Assembly: GCA_902544135.1 (NCBI GenBank)
Contig: CACCBF010000001.1
Span: 62,001-126,000 of the forward strand
Direction of reading: 5' to 3'
Length of the DNA stretch: 64,000 bases
Origin: an uncultured Pelagibacteraceae bacterium
GTDB taxonomy: Bacteria > Pseudomonadota > Alphaproteobacteria > Pelagibacterales > Pelagibacteraceae
Positions 50,657 to 59,773 of the stretch are shown here, piece by piece (positions within the stretch are counted from its first letter, which is position 1; every line of letters starts with the position of its first letter). The translations under genes were made by a program, and so were the position numbers. The notes below the pieces were generated by a model. That model ran no database searches and was not told the DNA's origin. It worked only from the letters and a program-made list of their open reading frames with translations.

Positions 50657-51997
50657 ATGTTAGCAAAAATAATTAAAAGGCTAACTTCTACTCTAACAGT
50701 AGTTATCGCTTTATTTTCTTCACTTACTTTACCTCAAAGTGTATCTGCTGCTGAGACGCAATATTTTCCAGTAGCAAGTAGTCGTGTTGGACCTTACTCA
50801 GCAATGGGTACTGGTTACTACGGGGCTCAAATCGATTACATGAACTATGTAAACATGACAGGTGGAGTGAATGGAGTAATGCTTACATGGCAAGAGTGTG
50901 AGACGGAATATAACGCTGTTAAAACAGTAGAATGTTACCAAAGACTTTTAGAAAAAGATGGTCAAAGAATAGTAGTTTTTGATACTTTAGGAACACCAGG
51001 AGCATACGCTGTAATTAACCGTATGGCTAAAGACAATGTTGTTTTAGCTCAATATGGTTATGGAAGAACTGACGGTGCTGATGGAAGAGTGTGGCCTTGG
51101 GTATTTAATGCTGCAAGTCACTACTGGTCACAAATAGCGGTTAAACTGAAGTTTATGGCTCAAGTAGAGGGCGGTATAGATAAGATGAAAGGTAAAAAAA
51201 TCGTTCACTTACACATCGACTCTGCTTACGGGAGAGAACCACTTCCTGCAATGAGAAAAATAACTTCTGATTGGGGAATGAAATTAATTGAAATCTCAAT
51301 TCCACCTCCAGGATTAGAACAACAATCTCAATGGCTGCAAATCAGAAAAGAAAAACCTGATTGGGTTACTTTCTGGGGAGCGGGATCTGGAATGAATTCA
51401 ACAGCAATGACTAACGCTGCTAGAATTAATTTCCCAAGAGATAGAATGATGTATGTAACATTCGGTGCTGCCGAAGAGGATATGTATCCAGCAGGTGATG
51501 CAGCTAAGGGAACTTATGCTGTTGCAAATGCTTTACCAGGAGAATATCCATTAGTTAAAGACATTAAAGATAAAGTATATGGTGCCGGAAAAGGTAACTT
51601 AGCTGATCCAAATAGGATTGGTTCCGTTTACTGGAATAGAGGACTGGGTGCTGCCGTTATGTGGATTGAGGCGTTAAGAATTGCTCAAAAAATGCATAAC
51701 AAAGTTGGTAAAGCAGTAACTGGTGCTGAGTTTAGAGATGGTTATGAAAATTTAAACATGACTGAAGCTAGACTTACTGAACTTGGAGTTGGAGGAATGT
51801 TAGCTCCATTTGCTATTTCATGCGCAAACCATGAAGGTGCCGGTAAATTTGCTGTAATGCAGTGGGATGGAACTAAATTCAATCAGGTAACTGGTTGGGA
51901 AGCTCCAGGTGATCCTGCATTTATTAGAGGTCTTGTAGAGGCATCTGCAGCGAAATTTGCTAAAGAAAACAACATTACACCGAAAAAATGTGGATAA
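50657..51997 (+). CDS. Liv-type amino acid ABC transporter substrate-binding protein
   Basis: The start at 50657 follows a strong ribosome site (AGGGAGGA) and opens directly with a signal peptide of about 32 residues (MLAKIIKRLTSTLTVVIALF, then LTLPQSVSA). A start at 50624 would add eleven residues ahead of it. The mature protein of about 415 residues belongs to the type I periplasmic binding family used by Liv transporters (YFPVASSRVGPYSAMG, MNYVNMTGGVNGV and GKKIVHLHIDSAYGREPLPAM). It should bind branched-chain or other amino acids or related amides. The four cytoplasmic and membrane components follow in order. Confidence 0.92.
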   Translation: MLAKIIKRLTSTLTVVIALFSSLTLPQSVSAAETQYFPVASSRVGPYSAMGTGYYGAQIDYMNYVNMTGGVNGVMLTWQECETEYNAVKTVECYQRLLEKDGQRIVVFDTLGTPGAYAVINRMAKDNVVLAQYGYGRTDGADGRVWPWVFNAASHYWSQIAVKLKFMAQVEGGIDKMKGKKIVHLHIDSAYGREPLPAMRKITSDWGMKLIEISIPPPGLEQQSQWLQIRKEKPDWVTFWGAGSGMNSTAMTNAARINFPRDRMMYVTFGAAEEDMYPAGDAAKGTYAVANALPGEYPLVKDIKDKVYGAGKGNLADPNRIGSVYWNRGLGAAVMWIEALRIAQKMHNKVGKAVTGAEFRDGYENLNMTEARLTELGVGGMLAPFAISCANHEGAGKFAVMQWDGTKFNQVTGWEAPGDPAFIRGLVEASAAKFAKENNITPKKCG

Positions 51998-52025
51998 TTA
52001 ATTTAGAAATAAATTAATATCTACT

Positions 52026-52068
52026 AAAGGGGGAGTTTAGATAATTAAGTTATTCTAACTCCCCCTTT
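52026..52068 (+). terminator. Strong hairpin after the Liv binding-protein gene
   Basis: AAAGGGGGAGTT (52026-52037) pairs perfectly with AACTCCCCCTTT (52057-52068), a 12-base stem with a 19-base loop. It lies between the binding-protein gene and livF. A long T-run is absent, so it probably stabilises the upstream message or causes partial termination, favouring expression of the binding protein. Confidence 0.75.
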
Positions 52069-52106
52069 AAATAAAATTTAATATAAATATAATTGAAAAA
52101 AATTTA

Positions 52107-52922
52107 ATGAGCACTTCAACCAACATACTTGATATTAAAAATATCGAAGTCACATATGATAATGTTATTTTAGCTTTACATGATGTTTCATTAAAAGTGC
52201 CAAAGGGAAAAGTGGTAGCACTACTTGGAGCAAATGGTGCGGGTAAGAGTACAACATTAAAAGCGGTTTCAACTATGCTAGCCTCAGAAAGAGGTAAAGT
52301 AACGAAAGGTACAATAGAATATGATGGCACCTCAATTGAGAAACAAAATCCTTCACAAATGGTTGGGCTTGGCATGGTTCAAGTATTAGAGGGCAGAAGA
52401 TGTTTTGGCCACCTGACTGTAGAAGAAAATATTATTGCTGGGGCATACTCAAGAAAATTATCAAAAGGTGATATCAATCAAGAATTAGAAAAAATATATA
52501 CTTATTTCATAAGATTAAAGGAAAGACGAAAAAGCCAAGCTGCATTTACATCAGGTGGAGAGCAACAAATGATAGCAGTTGCAAGAGCTATGATGGCAAA
52601 ACCTAAAATGCTACTTTTAGATGAACCTACAATGGGTTTGGCACCCCAATTAGTAGCAGAGATTTTTAACATCGTTAAAGAGCTAAATCAGAAAGAAGGT
52701 GTGAGTATTTTACTAGCTGAGCAGAATACCAATGTTGCACTAAAAAATTCAGATTATGGCTATATTATTGAAACAGGCAGAGTTATGCTAGATGGTACAG
52801 CCCAAAGTTTACTGAGTAATGATCAGGTGAAAGAATTATATTTAGGTATTTCAAAGAAAGGTAGAAAAAATTTTAGAGATGTACTTAAAGAAGAAAGTTT
52901 AACAAAGAAAAAAATTAATTAA
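52107..52922 (+). CDS. livF: Liv-type ABC transporter ATP-binding protein (LivF)
   Basis: The 271-residue ATPase has Walker A GANGAGKST near residue 39, signature TSGGEQQM near residue 151, Walker B LLLDEPTMGLAPQLV near residue 170 and H-loop-region LLAEQNTNVAL. The LLGANGAGKST and DEPTMGLAPQLV segments are characteristic of LivF. The C-terminal tail of about 35 residues is Lys-rich. It pairs with LivG encoded 2 bases downstream. Confidence 0.92.
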   Translation: MSTSTNILDIKNIEVTYDNVILALHDVSLKVPKGKVVALLGANGAGKSTTLKAVSTMLASERGKVTKGTIEYDGTSIEKQNPSQMVGLGMVQVLEGRRCFGHLTVEENIIAGAYSRKLSKGDINQELEKIYTYFIRLKERRKSQAAFTSGGEQQMIAVARAMMAKPKMLLLDEPTMGLAPQLVAEIFNIVKELNQKEGVSILLAEQNTNVALKNSDYGYIIETGRVMLDGTAQSLLSNDQVKELYLGISKKGRKNFRDVLKEESLTKKKIN

Positions 52923-52924
52923 AG

Positions 52925-53719
52925 ATGACAATTGAGAGAAAATTTAAAATAGGCAAACCAATATTAGAGGTAAAAAATATTTCCCTTTCTTTTGGTGGTG
53001 TTAAAGCAATAACTGATACCTCATTCGATGTACTTGAGCACGAGGTAAGGGCTATAATTGGACCTAATGGAGCTGGAAAAAGCTCAATGCTGAATTGTAT
53101 AAATGGAATTTATAAGCCTCAACAAGGAACAGTTTCTTTTAAAGGAAAAGAAATTCCAAATATTACTCCCAATCTCATGGCACAAATGGGCCTTTCTAGA
53201 ACATTTCAAAACTTAGCTCTATTTAAAAGAATGTCAGTTCTGGATAATATTTTAGTAGGCCGAAAGCTTCATACGAAAACAAATTTTCTTGAAGTTGCTT
53301 TTCAACTACCTAAAGTTAAAAAAGAAGAAAAGATTAATAGAGAAAGATCTGAAGAAATAATCAGTTTTTTAGAAATAGAAGATATTAAAGATACGCCAGT
53401 TGGAAAACTTCCTTACGGATTACAAAAGAAAGTAGAATTAGGTCGTGCTCTTGCAACTGACTCATCTGTAATTTTACTAGATGAGCCTATGGCTGGAATG
53501 AATGTTGAAGAAAAAAGAGACATGTGTAGATTTATTTTAAAAGTAAATGATGAACTCGGCACAACTATGGTTCTTATTGAGCATGATATGGGAGTAGTTA
53601 TGGATATATCAGACAGAGTTGTAGTGCTTGATTATGGTAAAGTTATTGGTGATGGTACGCCTGACGAAGTAAGATCAAATCAAAAAGTAATAGATGCTTA
53701 TTTAGGGGTAGAACACTAG
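52925..53719 (+). CDS. livG: Liv-type ABC transporter ATP-binding protein (LivG)
   Basis: The 264-residue ATPase has Walker A GPNGAGKSS near residue 46, the LivG-specific MGLSRTFQNLALFKRMSVLDN Q-loop region, signature LPYGLQKKVELGRAL near residue 160 and Walker B VILLDEPMAGMN. The H-loop is LIEHDMGVVMDISDRVVVLDYG. Together with LivF it powers the permease pair. The order binding protein, LivF, LivG, LivH, LivM is compact, with 2- to 9-base gaps. Confidence 0.93.
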   Translation: MTIERKFKIGKPILEVKNISLSFGGVKAITDTSFDVLEHEVRAIIGPNGAGKSSMLNCINGIYKPQQGTVSFKGKEIPNITPNLMAQMGLSRTFQNLALFKRMSVLDNILVGRKLHTKTNFLEVAFQLPKVKKEEKINRERSEEIISFLEIEDIKDTPVGKLPYGLQKKVELGRALATDSSVILLDEPMAGMNVEEKRDMCRFILKVNDELGTTMVLIEHDMGVVMDISDRVVVLDYGKVIGDGTPDEVRSNQKVIDAYLGVEH

Positions 53720-53728
53720 GATAAAAAT

Positions 53729-54637
53729 ATGGTTGAAGAATTATTATTTTTTATGGAAGTTTTAGTTGGCGGTTTGCTTGCTGGAACTATGTACTCATTG
53801 GTAGCTTTAGGATTTGTTCTAATTTTCAAAGCTTCAGCGACGTTTAACTTCTCACAAGGAGCTATGGTTTTCTTCTCAGTTCTTGCTTTTGTTGGATTTA
53901 TGCAAGACTTCAATATACCTTTCGTACTTGCATTTATTTTGGCTGCCCTTTTAATGGTAGTGGTTGGCTTGTGCACTGAAAGATTTGTTTTAAGACCTTT
54001 AATGAACGCTAGTGAAGATACCGTATTAATGGCCACAATCGGTTTAGGATATGTTTTAGAAGGCTTGGCTCAAGCAGCGTGGGGAGTAGAAGTAAGAAGA
54101 TTAGATTTAGGTATAGGAGATTTTCCAGTGCCGTGGATTGCTGATAACTTAAAATTATTTATTAGTGCTCTTGATATTACTGCAGGACTTGTTGCAGCTA
54201 TAATGATTATTGGTTTATTCCTTCTATTCAAATATACAAAAATTGGTCTAGGTTTAAGAGCTGTTGCAGATGATGCAGGTGCGGCAAGTTCAATAGGAAT
54301 TCCTTTAAAACATATCATGTTATTAGTTTGGTCTGCTGCTGGAGTTGTGGCATTAGTTGCAGGATGTATGTGGGGTGCAAGAGCTGGCGTTCAATTTGCC
54401 CTTGTTGATCTAGCTCTAAAAGCTTTACCGGTGTTAATTATAGGTGGTTTCTCGTCTATACCAGGAGCAATTATTGGTGGCTTAATTATTGGTGCAGTAG
54501 AGAAAGTATTAGAAGTATACATTGGTCCTTTTTTTGGTGGCGCGATTGAAGGTTGGGCTCCTTACGTGTTGGCAATATTCTTTTTATTATATAGACCCGA
54601 AGGTTTATTTGGAGAAAAAATTATAAGGAGAGTTTAA
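53729..54637 (+). CDS. livH: Liv-type ABC transporter permease (LivH)
   Basis: The 302-residue membrane protein has about eight helices and the LivH pattern: GGLLAGTMYSLVALGFVLIFKASATFNFSQG near residue 14, LRAVADDAGAASSIGIPLKH near residue 178 (the coupling-helix region) and ALPVLIIGGFSSIPGAIIGGLIIG near residue 232. It forms the transmembrane channel with LivM. It starts 9 bases after livG. Confidence 0.94.
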   Translation: MVEELLFFMEVLVGGLLAGTMYSLVALGFVLIFKASATFNFSQGAMVFFSVLAFVGFMQDFNIPFVLAFILAALLMVVVGLCTERFVLRPLMNASEDTVLMATIGLGYVLEGLAQAAWGVEVRRLDLGIGDFPVPWIADNLKLFISALDITAGLVAAIMIIGLFLLFKYTKIGLGLRAVADDAGAASSIGIPLKHIMLLVWSAAGVVALVAGCMWGARAGVQFALVDLALKALPVLIIGGFSSIPGAIIGGLIIGAVEKVLEVYIGPFFGGAIEGWAPYVLAIFFLLYRPEGLFGEKIIRRV

Positions 54638-54640
54638 TTT

Positions 54641-55705
54641 ATGAAACCAGTATTTATGACTTATACAAAAAAAGACCTAATTAACTTAGCTGTTTGTATG
54701 GTTCTAAGTGTATTAGTAATACCTACATTTATTACAACAGAATATTGGTACACCTCCATATTAATTCCATGGCTTTGCTTAGCATTAGCTACAATTGGAC
54801 AGCAAATTGTTATGGGGTACACAGGACAATTGGCTTTAGGTGCTGCTGGCTTTATGGCTGCAGGTGCTTTTGCTATGTTTAATCTTATTTTACGAGTACC
54901 TGATCTAGGTTTCGTGGGTTCACTTATAGTGTCAGGTTTGATTGCTGCCGCTTTTGGAATTTTGTTTGGTTTACCAAGTTTAAAAGTAAGAGGAATTTAT
55001 CTAATGGTAGCAACATTAGCCTCACAGTTCTTTATTATATGGATGATAGATAAATTTGGTTGGTTTAAAAACTACGACTCATCAGGAATTATAACTGCAC
55101 AAGACATAGTTATCTTAGGAAAACCATTTACAACTCCATTAGCTATGTATTTTGTATGTTTGGCTGTTACCACGGTTTTAACTTTACTAGCGATGAACAT
55201 GGCTAGAGGTAGTACAGGTAGGAATTGGATGGCAGTTAGAGATATGGATATTGCTGCGGAGTCGATGGGAGTTTCATTATTAAGAACAAAAGTACAAGCC
55301 TTTGCAATTAGTGCGTTTTATTGTGGAGTTGCAGGTGCACTCTTTGCATTTTGTTATTTAAAATCTCTAGAACCAGTTGCTTTTGATATCAAATTATCTT
55401 TTAAAATATTATTTATGTGTATTTTGGGTGGACTTGGTACAATAAATGGTGCTTTTATAGGAGCAGCATTTATTTTACTTTTTCCAGTTCTTCTTAATGC
55501 CATTGGTAATAACGTTTTTCATGGCGCCATTGATGCTACAATTATATCCTCAATTGAGCAGGTAATATTTGGTGGGTTGATGATTATTTTCATGATCTAT
55601 GAACCTTTGGGAATGGCAAAATTATGGGAAAATATAAAACAAAAATGGAAGACAAAAATCTCATCGTCTACAAATTTAAAGTCTTCTCTTGGTAAAAAGA
55701 CCTAG
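54641..55705 (+). CDS. livM: Liv-type ABC transporter permease (LivM)
   Basis: The 354-residue membrane protein has the LivM features GQQIVMGYTGQLALGAAGFMAAGAF near residue 47, GIYLMVATLASQF near residue 119 and NWMAVRDMDIAAESMGVSLLRTKVQAFAISAFYCGVAGAL near residue 194. It completes the Liv-type transporter. A Lys/Ser-rich C-terminal tail is cytoplasmic. A small GTG-initiated ORF follows 3 bases later. Confidence 0.93.
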   Translation: MKPVFMTYTKKDLINLAVCMVLSVLVIPTFITTEYWYTSILIPWLCLALATIGQQIVMGYTGQLALGAAGFMAAGAFAMFNLILRVPDLGFVGSLIVSGLIAAAFGILFGLPSLKVRGIYLMVATLASQFFIIWMIDKFGWFKNYDSSGIITAQDIVILGKPFTTPLAMYFVCLAVTTVLTLLAMNMARGSTGRNWMAVRDMDIAAESMGVSLLRTKVQAFAISAFYCGVAGALFAFCYLKSLEPVAFDIKLSFKILFMCILGGLGTINGAFIGAAFILLFPVLLNAIGNNVFHGAIDATIISSIEQVIFGGLMIIFMIYEPLGMAKLWENIKQKWKTKISSSTNLKSSLGKKT

Positions 55706-55708
55706 GAA

Positions 55709-55792
55709 GTGGATAAAAAAAAATTAATTTTCGCGTTGATAGTTGGAATTATCATCGGAATGCTTGTAGAAAATAACTTTCTAATAGGCTAA
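55709..55792 (+). CDS. 27-residue single-helix peptide after livM
   Basis: A GTG at 55709, 3 bases after the livM stop, opens 27 codons: a short Lys-rich start and one hydrophobic helix with GxxxG (IVGIIIGMLVENNFLIG). The stop overlaps the convergent gpsA end by 4 bases. AGGA lies too close to the GTG to be a good ribosome site. It may be a small membrane accessory peptide of the transporter or a chance frame. Confidence 0.4.
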   Translation: MDKKKLIFALIVGIIIGMLVENNFLIG

Positions 55793-56739
55793 ATTTTTCT
55801 ATTATATAGTATCGTCTTTAGCAAATGAGCCATCAGCGGTATATTTTTTTTATTAATTTTTTTAAATATATAAGGAGCAATCTCTCTTGCTAATTGCTCA
55901 CCTTCCACTGTCTCTTTTGGCATAAACTTTTTTTTAGCTGCTACAAATGTAAAACCTTTACCCAAAAAATCCCCCATTTTGCTGTTTCTTCCTCCCACAG
56001 CACTTACATATAAGTCACCAATACCAGCAAGTCCTAGTATCGTCGTCTCATCTCCTTTGAAATGTTTTATTAAAAATTTCATCTCATTTACACTTTTTTG
56101 GAATAAGTCTGATGAAGAATTTAAATTTTGACCTGAACCTATAACCATTGCATATATATTCTTAATTGCTGAGCAAATTTCTACTCCGACAACATCTTTA
56201 GAAAATTCTGTTAGATAGTATTTAGTAGATATTTGTTTTCCAATCCATTTAGCTATTTTGATATTCTTATTAGCTATTACTACGCTTGTCTTATTTTTTC
56301 TTGCTAATTCTTTAGCCAAACAAGGTCCTTTTAAAACTGATACATTTGCAACATTATAATTATTTTTGAGTAACCCTGAAATAGTCAAGAGTTTTTTTCT
56401 TTTTTTATCATATTTAAGTCCTTTCGTAAGAACTAGTAATGGTGTTTTTATTTTTAAGTCTTTCAACTCTTTTCCAATAAAATCAATTCCAGCAAGACTC
56501 AATGCAATTACAATCAAGTCAAACTTTTCTCTGTATATATCTTTTGAATAATACTTAAATTTTAACTTTTTTGGCAAATTTGTTTTTAAGGAGGAATGAA
56601 ATTTTTTTTTTGAAGATAAGTTCTTAATGAAAACTTTATTATATGGTTCGGTTATTATAACTCTATTATTATTTTCTAAACATGGGATTGAAAAAGCAGA
56701 ACCCATTGCACCACCACCAATAATCAATATTTTTTTCAT
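55789..56739 (-). CDS. gpsA: Glycerol-3-phosphate dehydrogenase (NAD(P)+)
   Basis: The 316-residue enzyme reduces dihydroxyacetone phosphate to sn-glycerol 3-phosphate for phospholipid synthesis. The NAD-binding GGGAMGSAFSIP begins at residue 8, followed by SVLKGPCLAKELARKN near residue 133 and the catalytic EICSAIKNIYAMVIG segment near 187 with the conserved Lys. The LAGIGDLYVSAVGGRNSKMG segment near 237 is a family hallmark. It is monocistronic and divergent from the next gene. Confidence 0.93.
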   Translation of the reverse strand: MKKILIIGGGAMGSAFSIPCLENNNRVIITEPYNKVFIKNLSSKKKFHSSLKTNLPKKLKFKYYSKDIYREKFDLIVIALSLAGIDFIGKELKDLKIKTPLLVLTKGLKYDKKRKKLLTISGLLKNNYNVANVSVLKGPCLAKELARKNKTSVVIANKNIKIAKWIGKQISTKYYLTEFSKDVVGVEICSAIKNIYAMVIGSGQNLNSSSDLFQKSVNEMKFLIKHFKGDETTILGLAGIGDLYVSAVGGRNSKMGDFLGKGFTFVAAKKKFMPKETVEGEQLAREIAPYIFKKINKKNIPLMAHLLKTILYNRKI

Positions 56740-56805
56740 ACAGTTTTTCTTTGTATAAATATTAATATAGGTTTATTTATAGTTTGAATATAAAAAAAAT
56801 TTATA

Positions 56806-57927
56806 ATGCAAAATCTTAAATGGAAATACTCTAAATTCTTAATAAATAAAAACTTTCAATTTAGCAGAAACTATGTCTTAAAATATTTGCCATCAAATTT
56901 ATTAGTTAACTCTCATAAAAATATATCTAAATGGAAAGGATATAGTCCAACCCCTCTATTGAAATTAAACAAATTAAATAAAAAACTTCAGCTTAAGAAT
57001 ATATTTTACAAAGACGAATCGAAACGATTTCACTTAAAATCCTTTAAAGCACTTGGTGGTGCCTATGCAGTAGAAAAAATTTCAAAAAAAACTAACAAAA
57101 TAATTGTTTCGTCAGCAACAGCTGGCAATCATGGGAGATCAGTAGCTTGGGGGGCAAAAAGACTAAAATTGCAATGTAAAATTTTTGTTAGTCAATACGT
57201 GAGTGAAACAAGAGTAAAAGAAATTAAAAAATTTGGCGCTGAAGTAATAAGCGTAAGGGGAAATTATGAAGCATCCTTAAAAGAATGCCAATTACTCTCA
57301 AAACAAAATAACTGGAAAATTGTTCAAGATGTATCTACAAAAAATTATAAATATATTCCTCAATTAACAATGGCAGGATACTCTATTTTAATTAAAGAAA
57401 TTTCTAATCAAACTAATCAGTATATTACTCATATTTTTCTTCAAGCGGGTGTTGGTGGTTTGGCTGCAGGTTTGGTTGCTGGGGTAGCAAAATATTTTAA
57501 AAAAATTCCAAAAATAATTATTGTTGAACCAGATAGAGCCGATTGCGTTCTTCAAAGTATTAAAAGTAATAAGTTAAAAAAAATAAGAATTAAAAAAGAG
57601 AGCATTATGGGTGGTATGTCTTGCAATAAGATGTCTCTTGTGCCTTGGCAAATATTAAAAAAAGCTAGTAATTGTTGTGTATCAATTTCAGATAAAAATG
57701 TAGCTAAAACAGTAGCTGGTTTAAAAGATAAAAAGTTCAGCAAAACTTCAATTGTAGGTGGTGAATGCGCTACTCCAGGAATTATTGCTTTGGTTGGAAT
57801 ATGCAATAACAAAAAGGCAAGAAAATTGATTAACCTTAATCAAAATTCTAATGTTTTAGTTATTGGATGCGAAGGTAATGCAGATGTTAAACTCTATAAA
57901 CAACTGCTATCTAAAGGTAGAAAATAA
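56806..57927 (+). CDS. Diaminopropionate ammonia-lyase-like PLP enzyme
   Basis: The 373-residue fold-type II PLP enzyme has the PLP lysine at Lys81 in LKSFKALGGAYA, preceded by KDESKRF, followed by SATAGNHGRSVAWGAK near residue 105 and QAGVGGLAAGLVAG near residue 210. DESKRFxLxSFKALGGAYA is the signature of diaminopropionate ammonia-lyases rather than threonine dehydratases. It would eliminate ammonia from a 2,3-diamino or serine-like amino acid to give pyruvate. The natural substrate is uncertain. It lies 5 bases upstream of the photolyase gene. Confidence 0.87.
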   Translation: MQNLKWKYSKFLINKNFQFSRNYVLKYLPSNLLVNSHKNISKWKGYSPTPLLKLNKLNKKLQLKNIFYKDESKRFHLKSFKALGGAYAVEKISKKTNKIIVSSATAGNHGRSVAWGAKRLKLQCKIFVSQYVSETRVKEIKKFGAEVISVRGNYEASLKECQLLSKQNNWKIVQDVSTKNYKYIPQLTMAGYSILIKEISNQTNQYITHIFLQAGVGGLAAGLVAGVAKYFKKIPKIIIVEPDRADCVLQSIKSNKLKKIRIKKESIMGGMSCNKMSLVPWQILKKASNCCVSISDKNVAKTVAGLKDKKFSKTSIVGGECATPGIIALVGICNNKKARKLINLNQNSNVLVIGCEGNADVKLYKQLLSKGRK

Positions 57928-57932
57928 TTTTT

Positions 57933-59354
57933 ATGACAAAAAACGCGATCACTTGGATAAGAGAGGATTTTAGAATTGAAAATAACCCTGCCCTTTCTTA
58001 CGCAACCCAAAATCATGATAGCGTGCTTGCTCTATACATTTACAACAAAAGCGACTTTGATGCCAAAAGAGAGGCACAAAAATGGTGGCTTTCAAAATCA
58101 TTAGAAATCTTTAAGTCTGAATTATCAAAGTTTAAGATCAATCTTCAAATATTAGCAGGTGATGAGCTGGATATATTTTCAAAAATTAAAAAAAAAGACA
58201 ATATTTCGATATATTGGAATAAAATTTACGAACCAGACGTAATTGCAAAAGGAAAAAAGATAAGAGATATTTTTGTTAAAAATCAGATTAATTACAAATA
58301 TTTTAAAGGAAATATTTTAAATGAGTTTCAAGAAGTAACTAAAAATGACGGAACACCTTTTAAAGTTTTCACCCCATTTTGGAGAAACGCTGAACAAAAA
58401 TTTTTAGGATCACCACCAAGTAAAAATTATAGTATCAAAAAAAAAACAAAGTCATTAACATTCTTTAAAGGTTGTATAGATCCAAAAGATATTCTTCCAA
58501 GAAAAAATTGGTATAAAAAGTTTGAAAAATATTGGAAAGTTTCTGAGGAAGAGTCTAAAAAAATTCTAAAAAATCTAATTGATGGCAAAATTAAAGATTA
58601 CGGAACTGCAAGAGATTATCCTTCAGTCGAGGGTACATCGAAATTATCTCCTTATATCAAACATGGACAAATTCACGTGAATACTATTTGGAAAAAGTGC
58701 AGTGAAATTAAATCAAAAGGAATTGGTTACAGAAAATATATTAATGAATTAGGGTGGCGTGAATTTTCGCATAGTTTAATCAATTATTTCCCGGAATTTT
58801 TAAAAGGAAATTATAGAAAAGAATTTGATAAGTTTCCCTGGGTCAAAAATGAAAAATTTTTAAAGGCGTGGAAATCAGGTATGACGGGTTATCCGATTGT
58901 TGATGCTGGGATGAGAGAGCTTTATGAAACTGGTTGGATGCATAACCGGATAAGAATGGTTGTGGGTTCCTTTCTAGTAAAACATCTAAGAATAAATTGG
59001 ACTGAGGGTGAAAAACATTTTAGAAATTGTTTATTAGATTTTAATAAAGCTAATAATGTAGCTCAATGGCAATGGGTTGCTGGTTGTGGCGCTGATGCAG
59101 CTCCTTATTTCAGAATATTCAATCCTATCCTACAGGGAGAAAAATTTGATAAAGAAGGTGCATATGTTAAAAAATGGGTTCCTGAACTAATTAAAGTTCC
59201 AAAAAAATTTATACATAAGCCCTGGGAGATGGAAATAAAATATCAGGAGGCGATTAAAACAGTTATAGGAAAAAATTATCCAAAGCCAATAGTTATTCAT
59301 GAAGAAGCACGTAAAGCTGCACTTGAGGCTTTCCAAACTTTAAAAAAAAATTAA
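57933..59354 (+). CDS. phrB: Deoxyribodipyrimidine photolyase (class I)
   Basis: The 473-residue flavoprotein repairs UV-induced cyclobutane dimers using blue light. The N-terminal photolyase domain starts ITWIREDFRIENNPAL, and the C-terminal FAD domain has ELGWREFSHSLINYFPEF near residue 270, YPIVDAGMRELYETGWMHNRIRMVVGSFLVKHL near 325 and QWQWVAGCGADAAPYFRIFNP near residue 380. This complete set points to a functional enzyme, useful for a surface-ocean bacterium. It overlaps the convergent YjbQ gene by 4 bases. Confidence 0.94.
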   Translation: MTKNAITWIREDFRIENNPALSYATQNHDSVLALYIYNKSDFDAKREAQKWWLSKSLEIFKSELSKFKINLQILAGDELDIFSKIKKKDNISIYWNKIYEPDVIAKGKKIRDIFVKNQINYKYFKGNILNEFQEVTKNDGTPFKVFTPFWRNAEQKFLGSPPSKNYSIKKKTKSLTFFKGCIDPKDILPRKNWYKKFEKYWKVSEEESKKILKNLIDGKIKDYGTARDYPSVEGTSKLSPYIKHGQIHVNTIWKKCSEIKSKGIGYRKYINELGWREFSHSLINYFPEFLKGNYRKEFDKFPWVKNEKFLKAWKSGMTGYPIVDAGMRELYETGWMHNRIRMVVGSFLVKHLRINWTEGEKHFRNCLLDFNKANNVAQWQWVAGCGADAAPYFRIFNPILQGEKFDKEGAYVKKWVPELIKVPKKFIHKPWEMEIKYQEAIKTVIGKNYPKPIVIHEEARKAALEAFQTLKKN

Positions 59355-59773
59355 TTCTCACCTAAAAAATGATGAATGATAGATCTTTTTTGAGGATTTA
59401 TTCTATGTTCAAACAAATAAATTCCTTGCCAAGTTCCAAGTAATAATTTTCCGTCTTTGATACTTAAAGATATTTGATTATTTGTTATTGATGATTTTAT
59501 ATGTGCAGGCATATCATCTTTACCCTCTGTGGTATGGATATACAATTTATTGTCCATGGGAACCAAATTATTAAAATAATTAATTAAATCCTTTTGAACA
59601 TCTGGATCCGCATTTTCTTGTACAATTAATGATGCACTAGTATGCTGAATACTTAAATTTATCATACCATTTTTAAAGTCGTTTTTTTTAATCCATTCAA
59701 TAGTTAGATCAGTAAATTCATATAATTTCTGACCATTAGTATTTATTTTTAAATCATAAAATTTTTGTATCAT
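59351..59773 (-). CDS. YjbQ/UPF0047 family protein
   Basis: The 140-residue protein has the family pattern GMINLSIQHTSASLIVQENADPDVQKDL near residue 37, then a HTTEGKDDMPAHIKSSI segment near residue 79 and GTWQGIYLFEHR near the C-terminus. The conserved His residues suggest metal binding. Some members have weak thiamine phosphate synthase activity, and the role here is unknown. It overlaps the zapE/AFG1-like gene start by 4 bases. Confidence 0.92.
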   Translation of the reverse strand: MIQKFYDLKINTNGQKLYEFTDLTIEWIKKNDFKNGMINLSIQHTSASLIVQENADPDVQKDLINYFNNLVPMDNKLYIHTTEGKDDMPAHIKSSITNNQISLSIKDGKLLLGTWQGIYLFEHRINPQKRSIIHHFLGEN

